Shown here in pieces: positions 23,947 through 34,328 of a stretch of 64,000 nucleotides of DNA. Below the pieces are notes generated by a model. It ran no database searches. It saw only the letters and a program-made list of their open reading frames with translations, and was not told the DNA's origin. How positions within the stretch are numbered: the stretch's first letter is position 1; the number at the start of each line of letters is the position of its first letter. The stretch is taken from NCBI GenBank assembly GCA_027943335.1, contig BSBK01001119.1:165001-229000 (forward strand), read 5' to 3'. A program made the position numbers and the translations under genes. The stretch is from Chamaecyparis obtusa. Taxonomy: Eukaryota > Streptophyta > Pinopsida > Cupressales > Cupressaceae.

Positions 23947-26265
23947 CTAATGATGATGGCGCGGCTGTGGCTGTGGTAAAGCCTGTTCTGCCCTCATCTT
24001 AAGCTCCATAGCCTTCCGAACCATGCTAGCTGCCTCGAGCACTGCCTTCTCCTTTGCATCCACAGTCTCCAAAGCAGAACCAAGGCGAGTCTCAAGAAGA
24101 GCCCGCTCGGCATGCTCAGTCTCCAATGCAGCCCGTAAAGTGTCCAACTCCGACACCATAGTACTCCGCTCAGCCGCCCAAGACTCCCTCTCCTGAACCA
24201 CTGCAGTCTCCAAAGCTGTAAGACGGGAAGCTGCCTCCTCCCGAACTGCCTCTGCTGCCAATCCCGTAGCCTGATGTACTGAGGAAGCATGCTCTAACCA
24301 CCTGAGAGTGAAATACTCCTCTCGAAAGCCCTGTTCTAACTCTCGGATAAGACCGTGAATTCGGCTCTCACCCACCGTCGCACTAAGAGCCCAATCCTCC
24401 AACATCGTAAGAGACTCCTGAGTAGGCCATCCCCTAGCCTCAAAGCACTCTGCAAATGCCTGTGGACAGCCAACCTGCACAAAGGTCAAGAGGCGCTCCA
24501 ACTCCTCAGCAACCCCCTCCTGAGCCTAAAGCTCTGCTGAGGCTATGACCCGCTGGGCTCCAGCAGCTACTGCGGCTACATCCGCCAAGTACTGCTCCAA
24601 CACTTTCTGCGCGGACTCCCTCGCTGGCACTGCCCTCCGTGACCCTGTCAGGGCTGGTGGCTCCTCACTAGCCTCAGCTTGCGGTCTCTGTCCCTCCATA
24701 GGAACTGGTCTCTCGGATATCTCTCTCTCCTGGGCTACTGGCTCTTCGCTTGGTGGCGACATCACTGCATCCAGGTCAATAACTTCTGAAGGCCTCTCTA
24801 ACACTACTCTGGCAGGGGAAAGTGAAATGGGAGTTGCCACTGCTATCGGGGGTAATGTGAACTGCTCCAACCATGACAGCACTGAAGAGTCCTCATCCCC
24901 CGTCGGCAACGCTCGAGCCGGCTCCTCCAATACCCCTGGCCCAACTCGCACAATGGCCTCAGTACCAACAACATCCAATGTAACCTGCTCTCGCGGCTGT
25001 GTCTGCTCCTGCTCTAAACCTCCAACACCATCTTTGCTAGTCTGTCCTGGGTCGGTTGGCAGAGCTGTAGGTGGCTCGGAAGCCTGACCCGCCGGGTGTA
25101 GCACAACAGGGGGCCGGAGCTCTCCGAACCATGGCATGGGTACAGCCTCCAATGTGGTACTGAATGGTACAGAGGTCCCCGCTACAACAGTCGCCGAGGG
25201 TACTGGTGGCGTGAATAGTACAAGAGGTGGTGCACTCTCAGACGGTGGAGTTGGAGCAAATGCACTTTCAAATGGTACCTCTGTATCGAGAGTATCAGAG
25301 TCTCCCACTGCAACACTCTCGCTTCCTTCTTCCTCCTCCAAGTCTTCACTCGACTCCTCTCGGCCACTATCCACATTCTCCCCTTTCGACTCTGAGAGGA
25401 CTTGGCGCTTCCTCTTTGACCCTGTCTGTACTCCGCCAACATCCAAGTGACGCCAATGAAAGATAAGAGGCTCTCCCATAGCAATATCAACTGGCTGTGG
25501 CCTCAGCTTCTCTGCTAGAATCTGCTCTCGGGCAGCATTCAGGAACAACCCGATGGCAATATGGGGCATGTAAAATGTCCGATGCTGTAGAGTCATGAAC
25601 TCATACAGCCTCTCCGCCATAACTGAAGCCCAATCGTACACCGTACCATTACGAATCCCGTTCATGAAAATGAGATGTGTAAGGGCAATGTCGGAGGCCC
25701 TACTAGCCCCGGTCAACCTGCTCTTCACGATGTCCATCAAACACCGCCACTCTCTGGGAGCCACAAATGATTTCTTGATTCCCCGATTCTTTGAAGAAGC
25801 GCCAGCCAATGACTCCAACTCACTCTGAGACAGGTTTCTGGAAACCAGCTTAATGTACTTTTCCTTTTCTTCGCGGGACAGTTTCCTGGGCTTTAAATCT
25901 ATTTTCTTCCCGTGCATGCCAGGTATGCCAAAAAATCTCGATATCTCTTGGGCAGAAAATGAAATCTGTATCTCAGTGCCACAATACTTCAGAGTGCTAC
26001 GCCGGCTATCCCGATCGAATGTATCAATCATGCCTCGGAGAGGTCCCTCGTACTCTCTAATGGAGGGCAAAGGCATCTGAATTGCCCAGTGTACTCCTGC
26101 TCTTCGAAGCTGTCCCTTCAAAAAATGTGCGTCTGGAGTGTTATCCCACCATGTTCGGCACTCCACTCCACTCAAACCCTCGAATGTCACAGTCTTCCAA
26201 GTAATCTCTTCCTTTTGTGCTTGTGGCTGCTGTACGTGTGGACGGTGCTTTCTGGCAGTATCCAT
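23947..26265 (-). CDS. Post-pol ORF of the Tat-like element, unknown function
   Basis: ATG at 26265. The frame runs 579 codons to a TAG at 24526, then continues in the same frame to TGA/TAA-free DNA until 23947, about 772 codons in all. The TAG stands where CAG (Gln) is likely. Residues 1-280 look globular: FEGLSGVECRTWW, AGVHWAIQMPL, a FGIPG motif near residue 112, VYDWASVMAERLYEFMTLQ and FYMPHIAIGLFLNAA. Residues 290-480 are acidic and P/S/T-rich, like a linker. The last ~190 are E/A-rich and probably coiled coil (SRLTALETAVVQERESW). No signal peptide or membrane helix, so not env-like. The second element here encodes a clear homologue (55890-57861). The region around FGIPG loosely recalls the 'putative plant transposon protein' domain; unproven. 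Confidence 0.8.
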
Positions 26266-26534
26266 GCTACCAATAATGCGGACTCTAGACTATGAAACCC
26301 TCGGTCCTCTGCTGCTACTTGCTGGTTTTGAAACCTGTAATTTCTGTCTCCAAGTACTATGCTGTCGTGATCCCATACTACTGTGCAGTGTCCAACAATA
26401 ACGGTCTTAACCATTTTTTTTTTAAAATTCCTCCTCTTACAGTACAAATCAACTTCCTTCAGCCAATGCAAATATGTAGCAGCTCCGGGTGTCATCAACT
26501 GGTCACACTCTCCAAGGGTTGATAACTAAACCGA

Positions 26535-26612
26535 CTGGGGGTCTAGGGGGCAACGCCCCCAGCGGGGTCGAGGGGCAGCGCCCCCGCGGGGTCCTAAGGC
26601 AGAGCCTTCAAA
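26535..26612 (-). repeat. Triple GC-rich mini-hairpin array
   Basis: Three consecutive units, each a GGGGTC-type leader followed by a tight stem: GGGGGC-AAC-GCCCCC, GGGGC-AGC-GCCCC and AAGGC-AGA-GCCTT. Each has a 3-nt loop. Each unit is about 26 bp. GC content is far above the surroundings. The array lies in the non-coding spacer 270 bp upstream of the post-pol ORF. Possible roles (RNA structure, packaging, terminator-like) are inference. Confidence 0.75.
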
Positions 26613-27046
26613 GTCTATGAAACACCCTATTTTTGTGAATTTCGTCTGCTCCCATGCTCTTTTCCGCAAACCGCTTATGTTTTCCTTACTTCCTGCTCAT
26701 GCCCTTCCCTTCGGTACCATTTGTTCTTCAATATGAGCTGCTTTGTTTTGTCGTCATTTTTTTTTTTTTTATACCATATGAATTTCTTCCTTCATGCTTT
26801 CCCTTCACACATCCCAATGCTGTACTGAATCCTCAAACCTCCTCCAACCGCGTCGTACAAATGCCCTTATGTTGTGCGTCAGCTACCATATGACTTGGTA
26901 TTCATACTTTGCAATCTGATGACCGTACACTATGCCTCCTTCCCGTGCTGCGTCTAGATGCGATACGGCCAGTACAATCTGTAAACTGATCCACCGTGCG
27001 GTGCTTTGTTTGCAGTCCTCGCCTTGTACGGTTCCGTACAACACCT
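26613..27046 (-). other. Palindrome-rich spacer between pol and the post-pol ORF
   Basis: No conserved coding frame. Together with 27047-27225 it contains repeated inverted GTACGG/CCGTAC motifs. A poly-T run lies near 26755-26772. Length and lack of conserved frame suggest an untranslated spacer that could hold an internal promoter or splice acceptor for the downstream ORF, but I see no clear TATA box on the minus strand. Confidence 0.5.
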
Positions 27047-27225
27047 TTATTTCTTTTGTTTCAGCTTGTATGTCGTCACTTTTCCGTACGGCGACATACA
27101 ATACTTGTAAATGTATCGACCACAATAATGCTTCAGTACGGTACCGTACTTCCCTACCGCCGTGCCCTTTTTATCGTACGGTGCCTTACGAGGCTTTATA
27201 GATCCGTACGGTGCTGTACGATATT
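26955..27225 (-). repeat. Cluster of GTACGG...CCGTAC palindromes
   Basis: At least five inverted repeats: TTGTACGG-TT-CCGTACAA (27024-27041, perfect), TTGTATGTCG...CGACATACAA (27066-27101, 10-bp arms), AGTACGGTACCGTACT (27135-27150, perfect), TCGTACGG-TG-CCTTACGA (27174-27191, one mismatch) and CCGTACGG-TG-CTGTACGA (27205-27222). The spacing is irregular but the half-site is constant. They overlap the extreme 3' end of the gag-pol frame and the spacer after it. Resembles an array of dimeric protein-binding sites. Confidence 0.75.
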
Positions 27226-30200
27226 GCTTCTTTTTAAAAATAAAAAAAAATTTCTCTTTTTCTTTTTCTTTTTTTTTTTCCTTTTTTTTTCTATTTATAA
27301 TTTTTTTTTTCATTTTTTTTTTATAAGTACTTGGTCCTCGCAGTGATGTCATCGGCCGTTCGTGATACACCTTCAATTTCGAGCCGTTCACCGCGTCCGA
27401 AATTTCCCGTCCGTCGAGGGTCCACAGCTTTACGGACCCGTTTGCGGCCACCTCCCGAACCTTGTAAGGGCCTATCCATTTCACTTTGAACTTTCCAGGC
27501 TTGATTTCATTTCGGCCATTGTATTTTAGAACCAATTGGCCCGGTGTAAATTGCATTCGTCGGATATGCTTATCGTGCTAGACCTTCCTCTGTTGCTGCG
27601 TCGCTTCAGTGGCCCATTGTGCCAAAGCCCGTTTTTCGTCCAACTTATTTAAGAGATAGAGTCGTTCCCTCAGACTCTCCATATCTCCCAATTTATTCTC
27701 AATTGCAATCCGCAGGCTAGGAACCATGAATTCTACCGGTACCACGGCCTCCTGTCCGTACATGAGTTGGAACGGTGTCTGCCCGATGGTCACCTTATAA
27801 GATGTTCGATAGGCCCATAGTACCGAGGGTAGCCTTAGTTCCCAATCCTCGCCCTCAACGCCGCAGGATTTGTAAATGACTCCAATCAGGATCTTATTAG
27901 TCGCCTCTGCCTGACCATTCGCTCGAGGGTAGTACAGGCTCGAGAGTGTGTGAAAAATTTTGAACTCTGTCGTCAGTAGCTTGATCACATGGTTGACAAA
28001 ATGTCCACCTCTATCACTCGTCAACTGCAGTGGAATGTCGTACCGTGTTATTATCTGCTCATAAATAAACTTCGCTGTACTTAGAGCAGAGTTATCCGTT
28101 AGTGCTCGTGCTTCCACCCACTTGGTCAGATACTCTGTTGCCACAACAATGTACCGACAGTGTCGAGCGCGGCTGGGCTTCAAAGGCCCCACAAAATCCA
28201 GTCCCCACCGTTCAAACAATTCATGTGCATGAGAGGGGTTAAGTGGCATGTAGTCTCGTTTGAGAGGTCTCCCTGCCCGCTGGCATGTGTCACAACCGAC
28301 GACCCACTCCCTGGCATCGTTGTACACCGTCGGCCACCATAAGCCTGCCAACAAGACTTTTCTGGCAGTGGTGTCGGGGCCCATATGCCCTCCGGCAGGT
28401 CCCTCATGAGCTTCCTTCAACACTCTCGGAACCTCTTCCTCCATTACGCAACGCCTCAATATTTGATGTGGACCCATTTTGTACAGCAGTCCATTGATAA
28501 GCTGGAAGGTTCTGCTCCTCAAAACCAATTTTCTACACTCTCCGGGGAGCATTCCTTCTGGAAATCGGGCCGTGGACAAGTACTCACCGATACTTGTGTA
28601 CCACTTCGGTAGTACGGCGATGTGAAACAGGTGAGTATCTGGAAAGTCATCGTTTATTCCTACTGGAGGCTCACCGGACTTAATTCGGGACAATTGGTCC
28701 GCAATCACATGACTACGTCCTAGCCGTACAACAATTCTGAAGGTGAATTCTTGAAGGAGCAGCAACCCCCTGCTCACCCTTCCCTGAATGATGGGCTTGT
28801 TAACTAGGTACATCAAAGCCTGGTGGTCCACGAAGAAAGTAAACGGCGTCGCCAATAGGTAGTGCCGAAACTTCTGAACCGAGTAGACCATTCCGAGAGC
28901 CTCTCGCTCTGTAGTGCTGTAGTTCCTCTCCGCCCTCAAGAGTAACCGACTTGCAAAATAGATTGGGTGATCCAGCCCATGTTCGCCTTCTTGTGCCAGG
29001 GTGGCCCCGATGGCGTAGTTTGACGCATCCACATGAACATGGAACTCTCTGTCCCAGTTCGAAAATGCCAAGATGGGGGCTGCCAACAGTCTCATTTTTA
29101 AGTCCTCAAATGCCTCTCCTTGCTCCTTCGCCCAGAGGAACGGCTCCCCTTTCTTCATAAGTTTATCCATCGGGTATGAAATCCGGAAAAAATTCTTTAT
29201 GAACCGTCGGTAGTACCCGATATGGCCCAAGAATGACTTGACACCGGTTACGTCACTGGGAGCCTCCATTTCAATTATCACCCGGACCTTGTCGGGGTCC
29301 GTCTTCAACCCTTCCTTACAAACGATGTGTCCGAGCAGCTTCCCCTGCGGTACCATGAAACGACACTTCTTCGGGTTGAGTGCCAGACGTGCCTTCCGGC
29401 ACCGCTCCATGAACTCTCTGAGTGCTACAACGTGTTTGTCTTGGCTACTGAAAATGGACCAGTCATCCAGAAATGCTTTAAAATTCCCTCTCGACATCTT
29501 GTCAAAGATGTGCAGGATGATTCTCTGAAAAGTTGCAGGTGCATTACACAGGCCGAAGGGCATCCGGTTGTAGGCGTACACACCATCTTCCACTACAAAG
29601 GTGGTTTTTAGCTTGTCCTCCTCTGCAATGTATATCTGGTTATATCCTGAAAACCCGTCCATGAAGTAATAGATCTCATGGCCTGCCACCTCCTCGAGTA
29701 TGCTGTCTGTGAAGAGTATCGGGAAGGGATCCTTAATGGTCACCGCATTGAGACACCTAAAGTCTACGCAAATGCAGATTTGGTTAGCCTCTTTCTTCTG
29801 AGATATCACGATTGGTGACACCCACTCACTTGTGTCTACTCGAAAAATTATCCCCGCGTCCAGCATCTGCGCAATCTCAGTCTCCACCCTTGCAACATAG
29901 TTTTTGTTCATCCTATACGGCCTCTTCCGCACAGGTTGGGCTCCAGGAACCAAAGGGATGCGGTGCACGCAGAGCTCCGGAGGTACGCCCTTCAGGTCTT
30001 TATAATTCCAGGCAAACACGTCCTTATACTCTGTGAATATTTTGAAGGCTGCCGTTTTTAACACGGGATCCCAGTCATCTCCCACCAGGATAGTCTTGAG
30101 ATTCTGCTCGTCCCCAAGATTTATTGTTTCCAGTTTTGCCTCTTTGTATTGGATAGGTTCTCCCTCCGAGAACACGTGGGCCAGACTTACTCTCCTCTGG

Positions 30201-32860
30201 GCTTCCCCCTCTGTATATTCTGTGTACTCCGGAGGGAACTCGTTCGTGTTTTCTTCCGTAGGGAACTCATTCCCGATCTCCAGTATATTGCACGATAGCT
30301 GAAATACCTCGTAGTCACGCATTTGCCAGTGAAAGAGACCATCTAGTGAATCCGTATCTCCTTCTATCTCAAGTACCCCTTCATCGTTCGGTTCCATAGT
30401 TTCTTCCTCTCCGTCCGTCCCGCCACCATCGGAGTCTGAGTCAGATGCCATTTCCTCTCCAACCATTTGTGTGGCGAGGTCTACCACAAATTTCCTCCCC
30501 CCTTTCTCGAATGCGAGGGTGTTCTTCTTCCAGTTGTGATTGGCTCGGGCTGTCACCAACCACCCTCTACCCAATATAGCGTCATACCCCTTTTGCTTGA
30601 GAGGGATTACGACGAAGTCTAAGGTGAAAGGCTGGGTTCCGATAGTCACCTGCTGTGCCATCAGCATACCGAGTGGTTTAATACCGTGCTGGTCGGCCCC
30701 TAACAGATTGAAGGTTGGTGGCCACAGCGTCGGTTTCCCCAAACTCTTCCAAGTTTCCTCCGGAAGGACATTGATGCCCGACCCTCCGTCAACGATGGTG
30801 TTCATGAGGATTTTACCCAGGATACCCATTTCTACTACTGTCGGGTTCCGTCCATGGTTTATTGATAACGGCATCGGGTCGGCTGCACAGCCACCTGGGA
30901 TCTCCATTCGTTCCACTGTCGTAGGTGGCGTGTTAGGCCCTAGGAATAGAGCTATTTTTAGGTGTGGCATGGTCTCCAACAGGTCCTTGACCTTCACAGG
31001 TATTTCCATTTGCAGTATCTGCCGTAGTATACTTTGCTCCGCCAATTCCCGGTGAGAAGTGCCGGCGTCGGCAGGTTCCTTTCGGTCCTGTATCTCTTTT
31101 TTGATCTCAGCCCTCGCTTGCAGTACCCTCTGTTTCTCCGTCGAAGGGTGTGGGTACGTGGCCTTTTTGGCTTGGGCACGGGTGACTATCAGGACCTTCT
31201 CAGTACCTCTACATTCCAACTCCAAGATGTTACAGCCGGCCTTCGGACAATTAGCGTCCTCATGGTCACCCGGTCCGCACCACCGACACAACTTCTGCGG
31301 AGTCACGGGCTCCGTCTGACAATCACGAGCATAGTGACCCCACTGATTACAACTCCGACATTGTATCATGGGTCTTCCCTTGGCATCATATTGGATCCGG
31401 GGCTTATTCTCATTGTTGCCTCGGCCTCCCCGACGGTTATTTTTATATCCGCCAGATGATGCAGCATTCTGTTGTCCACCCGTACCAGACGTAGAAGGTT
31501 GCTCCTGTGCATAGAGTACTTGTTGGCCTCTTGGCCTCAAGTTATAGGGACATTCTTTAAGGGGATGTCCTGCGATTTGGCAGATATCACAAAAAGCTTT
31601 TTTCGGACAAGACCCTTTTGTGTGGCCTTCCTCCTTGCAGTCCGTACACCACACTGTATCTTCTTCGGCTTTGCTAGTACTTCCTTTGGCGGCTTTAAGT
31701 TCTCGCATCATCCTCTCAAGGTCTTTTTGCAATGCGAGGACTTTCTTGCTCGACCCGTCCTCACTACTTTCCGTCTCTGAATCATCATCAGAAGATGACC
31801 TTGTCTTCTTCGAGGCCTTACATTCGCTCTCGAGATCCATTGCTCGGTTATATGCATTACTATACGAAGTAGGCGGTACTATCTTCATTTTCTTTCGGAG
31901 GGATGTTTTGAGTCCCTCCACGAACCATCTCTTTTTCAATTCATCCGCTGGGGCCGACTCCATTTTTCCAATGAGTTCTTTGGGTCGTCGGCCGTACGCA
32001 CGGACAGACTCATTCTTGGCTTGCTTCGTGTTGTAGATCTCCGCCAATATTTCATTATCATCTCGTAACAATTGGAACTCTGTCTGGAAGGCCTTTTTGA
32101 CATCGTCCCATGTCGTGAGCCTTGTCTTGTCAACGTCCGAGTACCAATCGATGGCACCCTCCCGCAGTGTTGCAGGGAACTGACGAATCCATTCGTTCTC
32201 GTCAGTTACAAGGTGTGCAGTACATATCGTTTCACACATTTGACAGTGCCGAACTGGATCCTCCATGGATTGCCCCGTAAATTTCGGTAACTTCTGCTTA
32301 TTCACCGCCATGGTTGGCCGCGATGGAGGCGGTGCACCGATACCACTCGTGCCCACCCCTCCCTGAGTGTTGTGGGTAGTCTAGACTTGTGGTACTTGTC
32401 CTTGCGGTAGTTGCTGGGCTGGTGGTACTTGCCCTTCTCCTGGCACCGTACCGTGTGGGGTTCTCGGTTCCAACGGAGGGTCTGCTGGTGTGCTCGTGCC
32501 ACCCTCTGCAGTATCACCCTCTCCGCCGGTTTGGTTCTCCGCGCTTGGTGTACGGAGACCCACCTCAAACCGTACTCTCTCTTCTTAGAGAAAGGCTCTT
32601 CTTGCCCGTGTCTCCTCAAGTAACTCTTCCCGACTCCGCACTCTCCGTTCCGGAGAAGTGAACTCTTCTTCGGCTTCTGCACCCTCTGTACCACTTCTGA
32701 GGTCCCCTTCGGGCAACCCTTCGACAAGCTGGTCTTTGGCAAGTTGCCTGAGCCTACACCGACGTTCACGTTGCTGCGCGGATATCAAAGCCTTCTGTGC
32801 GGCTTCCCCTTCGTCATCTATTACTTTCTTATTTCGATCTTTATTTAAATTATTGGGCAT
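27047..32860 (-). CDS. gag-protease-RT-RNase H-integrase polyprotein, three nonsense codons
   Basis: One frame from ATG 32860 (MPNNLNKDRN, matching MPNQLNKNRN at 63967). It is broken by TAA at 32585, TAG at 32381 and TAG at 27578, each plausibly a former Gln codon. The middle piece is 1592 codons open (32356-27578). Numbered within it: gag core 20-175; four CX2CX4HX4C knuckles at 237-250, 256-269, 333-346 and 357-370; protease site DGG at 523-525; RT about 805-1010 with FLDD at 962-965; RNase H D1110, E1150, D1177, D1220; integrase H1317/H1324/C1355/C1358 and D1387, D1448, E1484 with 35 residues between the last two. All catalytic positions are present. The tail after 27578 (GPYKVREV) is the integrase C-terminal domain. 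The lysine-rich end is translated homopurine. Readthrough would be needed for full product. Confidence 0.92.
27231..27345 (-). other. Homopurine/homopyrimidine tract at the pol 3' end
   Basis: Almost pure pyrimidine on the given strand, with long T runs, hence A/G on the coding strand. In the pol frame it would encode a run of lysines. More likely this is untranslated sequence entered after loss of the natural pol stop, or an internal polypurine tract for plus-strand priming. The equivalent region of the related element ends pol by TAA at 58171. Confidence 0.5.
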
Positions 32861-32996
32861 CAAGACAAACTATACAAATTGCTCAATCAAAAAGAACACT
32901 TATTTTTTATTAATTCATGTTGCTTTACAACATTCTCAATTGAACTACAATGGAATTTTTGTGTTCCGTTCCCCTTCGTTTCAAACTTCAACAACT

Positions 32997-33362
32997 TTAC
33001 TGTTTGTCATTTCCTTCCTCCTGACGGCGACGAAGATGCTCTCGGGCGTGGAATGCACGGAGGATCTCCTGGCGGCGGTCCTCACGGTCAATTTCCTCTT
33101 GCCGAATACGTCGTGCGAGTGTTGCTTGTGCCAACAACCGTGGAAGTTGGTTCAACAACCGATTCGCTGCAGGGTTCGCCCCAATCGCGTCCCACACTAC
33201 GCCTGCAGGGACGTCTCCGTTCGTTGCCTCCCTTCGGACATGAGTTTCAAGAGCTACTTGAAACAAAATTCGAAAGTGACGTGCCAGATTATCCTCTCCG
33301 TCGTACAACTCGGTACGGGCTTCCTCGGCTTCTGGGTTTATCGCACTAACGGGTAAGCCCAT
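32997..33362 (-). CDS. Leader ORF upstream of gag, 121 codons
   Basis: ATG at 33362, about 25 bp after the primer site; stop at 32997, 137 bp before the gag ATG, in a different frame from gag. The product is highly charged, with an R/E-rich helical second half (LARRIRQEEIDREDRRQEIL) likely to form a coiled coil. The first half includes FRILFQVALETHVRRE. Some Tat-type elements carry an ORF before gag. I do not recognise this one. It could also be an N-terminal part of gag detached by a frameshift. Confidence 0.55.
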   Translation of the reverse strand: MGLPVSAINPEAEEARTELYDGEDNLARHFRILFQVALETHVRREATNGDVPAGVVWDAIGANPAANRLLNQLPRLLAQATLARRIRQEEIDREDRRQEILRAFHAREHLRRRQEEGNDKQ

Positions 33363-33384
33363 TATGCCTACTCGCCATCCGGGT

Positions 33385-33406
33385 ATGTCTAGGCAACGAC
33401 GCCAAA
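33385..33406 (-). other. Primer-binding site, Asp-tRNA type
   Basis: Read on the minus strand directly after the 5' LTR: TTTGGCGTCGTTGCCTAGAC. It resembles the TGGCGCCGTTGCC site used by many Athila/Tat elements and complementary to aspartate tRNA, with a C-to-T change. Confirms element polarity. Confidence 0.75.
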
Positions 33407-33674
33407 TGTTTTCCCTCTCGGGTCAACAAGAATAGTTGCATAAACACACATTAACTAATAAACATGAACACAGGAAAGTATTGCAATTCGGTAAACATAA
33501 AATACTCAGAAAACCAAATCATGTCATTCACACTCAAAACAATGTGTACATATAACCTCTGAAGAGACACCACCGAAACGTCACATCGTAACGGTTCACA
33601 CTCTCAGTACTAACTGCCGAGATTAATATAAGTTTATTACACAACACCCGTACATACAAAATATACCGACAACA
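33407..33674 (-). repeat. 5' LTR of the Tat-like element (268 bp)
   Basis: Matches 23573-23840 with 11 substitutions, ten of them transitions. Followed outside by CCACT (33675-33679), the target-site duplication. Confidence 0.95.
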
Positions 33675-33787
33675 CCACTAAGCCAATGTACACTGATGAC
33701 CCACATATGCATATGTACTGAGCATTGGATAGAGGAAAGCTCTTCCAAGAAGAGGAATGGACCTATGGTCAGCCTATAAGCCCCGAG

Positions 33788-33972
33788 TGATGCGCTCCAG
33801 AGGATGACGACAAGATTTAATCAAGGACAAAAGGGTCCTTATAAAGGTTAATGCATCCGACCTAGTAGACTTTGCTTGGGAAGTCCCTAAGGATGCGCTC
33901 CAAAGGACGACGACAAGATTTAATCAAGGACACAAGGGTCCTTATAAAGGTTAATGCGCCCGACTTGGTAGA
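33788..33972 (+). repeat. ~102-bp tandem duplication inside the solo LTR
   Basis: GATGCGCTCCAGAGGATGAC and the following ~80 bp recur at about 33892 with several substitutions (second copy GGATGCGCTCCAAAGGACG). A GACAAGATTTAATCAAGGAC block is shared. Confidence 0.75.
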
Positions 33973-34328
33973 CTTTCTTTTGGAGGGGTTAATTAGTTGG
34001 GGTAGATAATTATTTATTTAGCTTTCTGTTCATACTCATGTTTCCATATTATTGTTACTAATGTCTTTCTTGCAGGTTCATTCTTAAGGAAGCAAATTTT
34101 GAAATACTAAGGAATATTAAAGATAAGTGATAATCAAAATATACATATGATATTTTAAGATATAAATTAACAAGAAAATTAATCATAAATAAACAAATCA
34201 ATTATTGATGAAATATAAGTATTTCATCTGACTAAGAAAAAAGATACAAAAAATTAGCGTGTAGAAAAACTTAAATGAGAAATTTACATAAGGTCCCGAC
34301 AGGGGACATTACATGGAGTAAGTATGAC

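Larger units (their letters stand above)
23573..33674 (-). mobile_element. Tat/Athila-like Ty3/gypsy element with extra 3' ORF, complete
   Basis: A complete 10,102-bp element in minus orientation, bounded by 268-bp LTRs and by the duplication CCACT (23568-23572 and 33675-33679). Order along its own strand: LTR, Asp-tRNA-type primer site, 121-codon leader ORF, gag-pro-RT-RNaseH-integrase frame, a palindrome-rich spacer, a post-pol ORF of about 770 codons, polypurine tract, LTR. The LTRs differ at 11 of 268 positions (10 transitions), so it is the younger of the two complete LTR-paired elements here. The primer site, DGG protease site and an ORF after pol suggest the Tat/Athila branch. LTRs of 268 bp are short for that group. 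Confidence 0.93.
21905..34313. mobile_element. Solo LTR split by a nested retrotransposon
   Basis: The left end reads TGTCATGTCCC and the right end GGGACATTACA, near-perfect inverted ends of one LTR (the reverse complement of the right end is TGTAATGTCCC). The five bases outside each end are identical: TGGAG at 21900-21904 and TGGAG at 34314-34318. Removing the nested element and one of its duplicated sites leaves an LTR of about 2.3 kb with no internal region, so this is a solo LTR left by LTR-LTR recombination. A TATATATG promoter candidate lies at 22593. Inverted AGAGAC/GTCTCT sits at 22546-22559, comparable to the hairpin-plus-TATA at 52005-52080. Confidence 0.85.

Noticed and set aside
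24545..25450. Open + strand frames of 104-180 codons
   Set aside because: They lie antisense to the post-pol ORF, whose GC-rich codons leave the complement open. No homology, and the minus frame is conserved in a second element.
30540..31459. Long + strand frames of 141-171 codons
   Set aside because: Complement of the protease and zinc-knuckle region of a clearly coding minus-strand polyprotein.
32658..33356. 232-codon + strand frame
   Set aside because: Antisense to the gag start and leader ORF of the Tat-like element; composition is that of a complement frame and includes no known motif.
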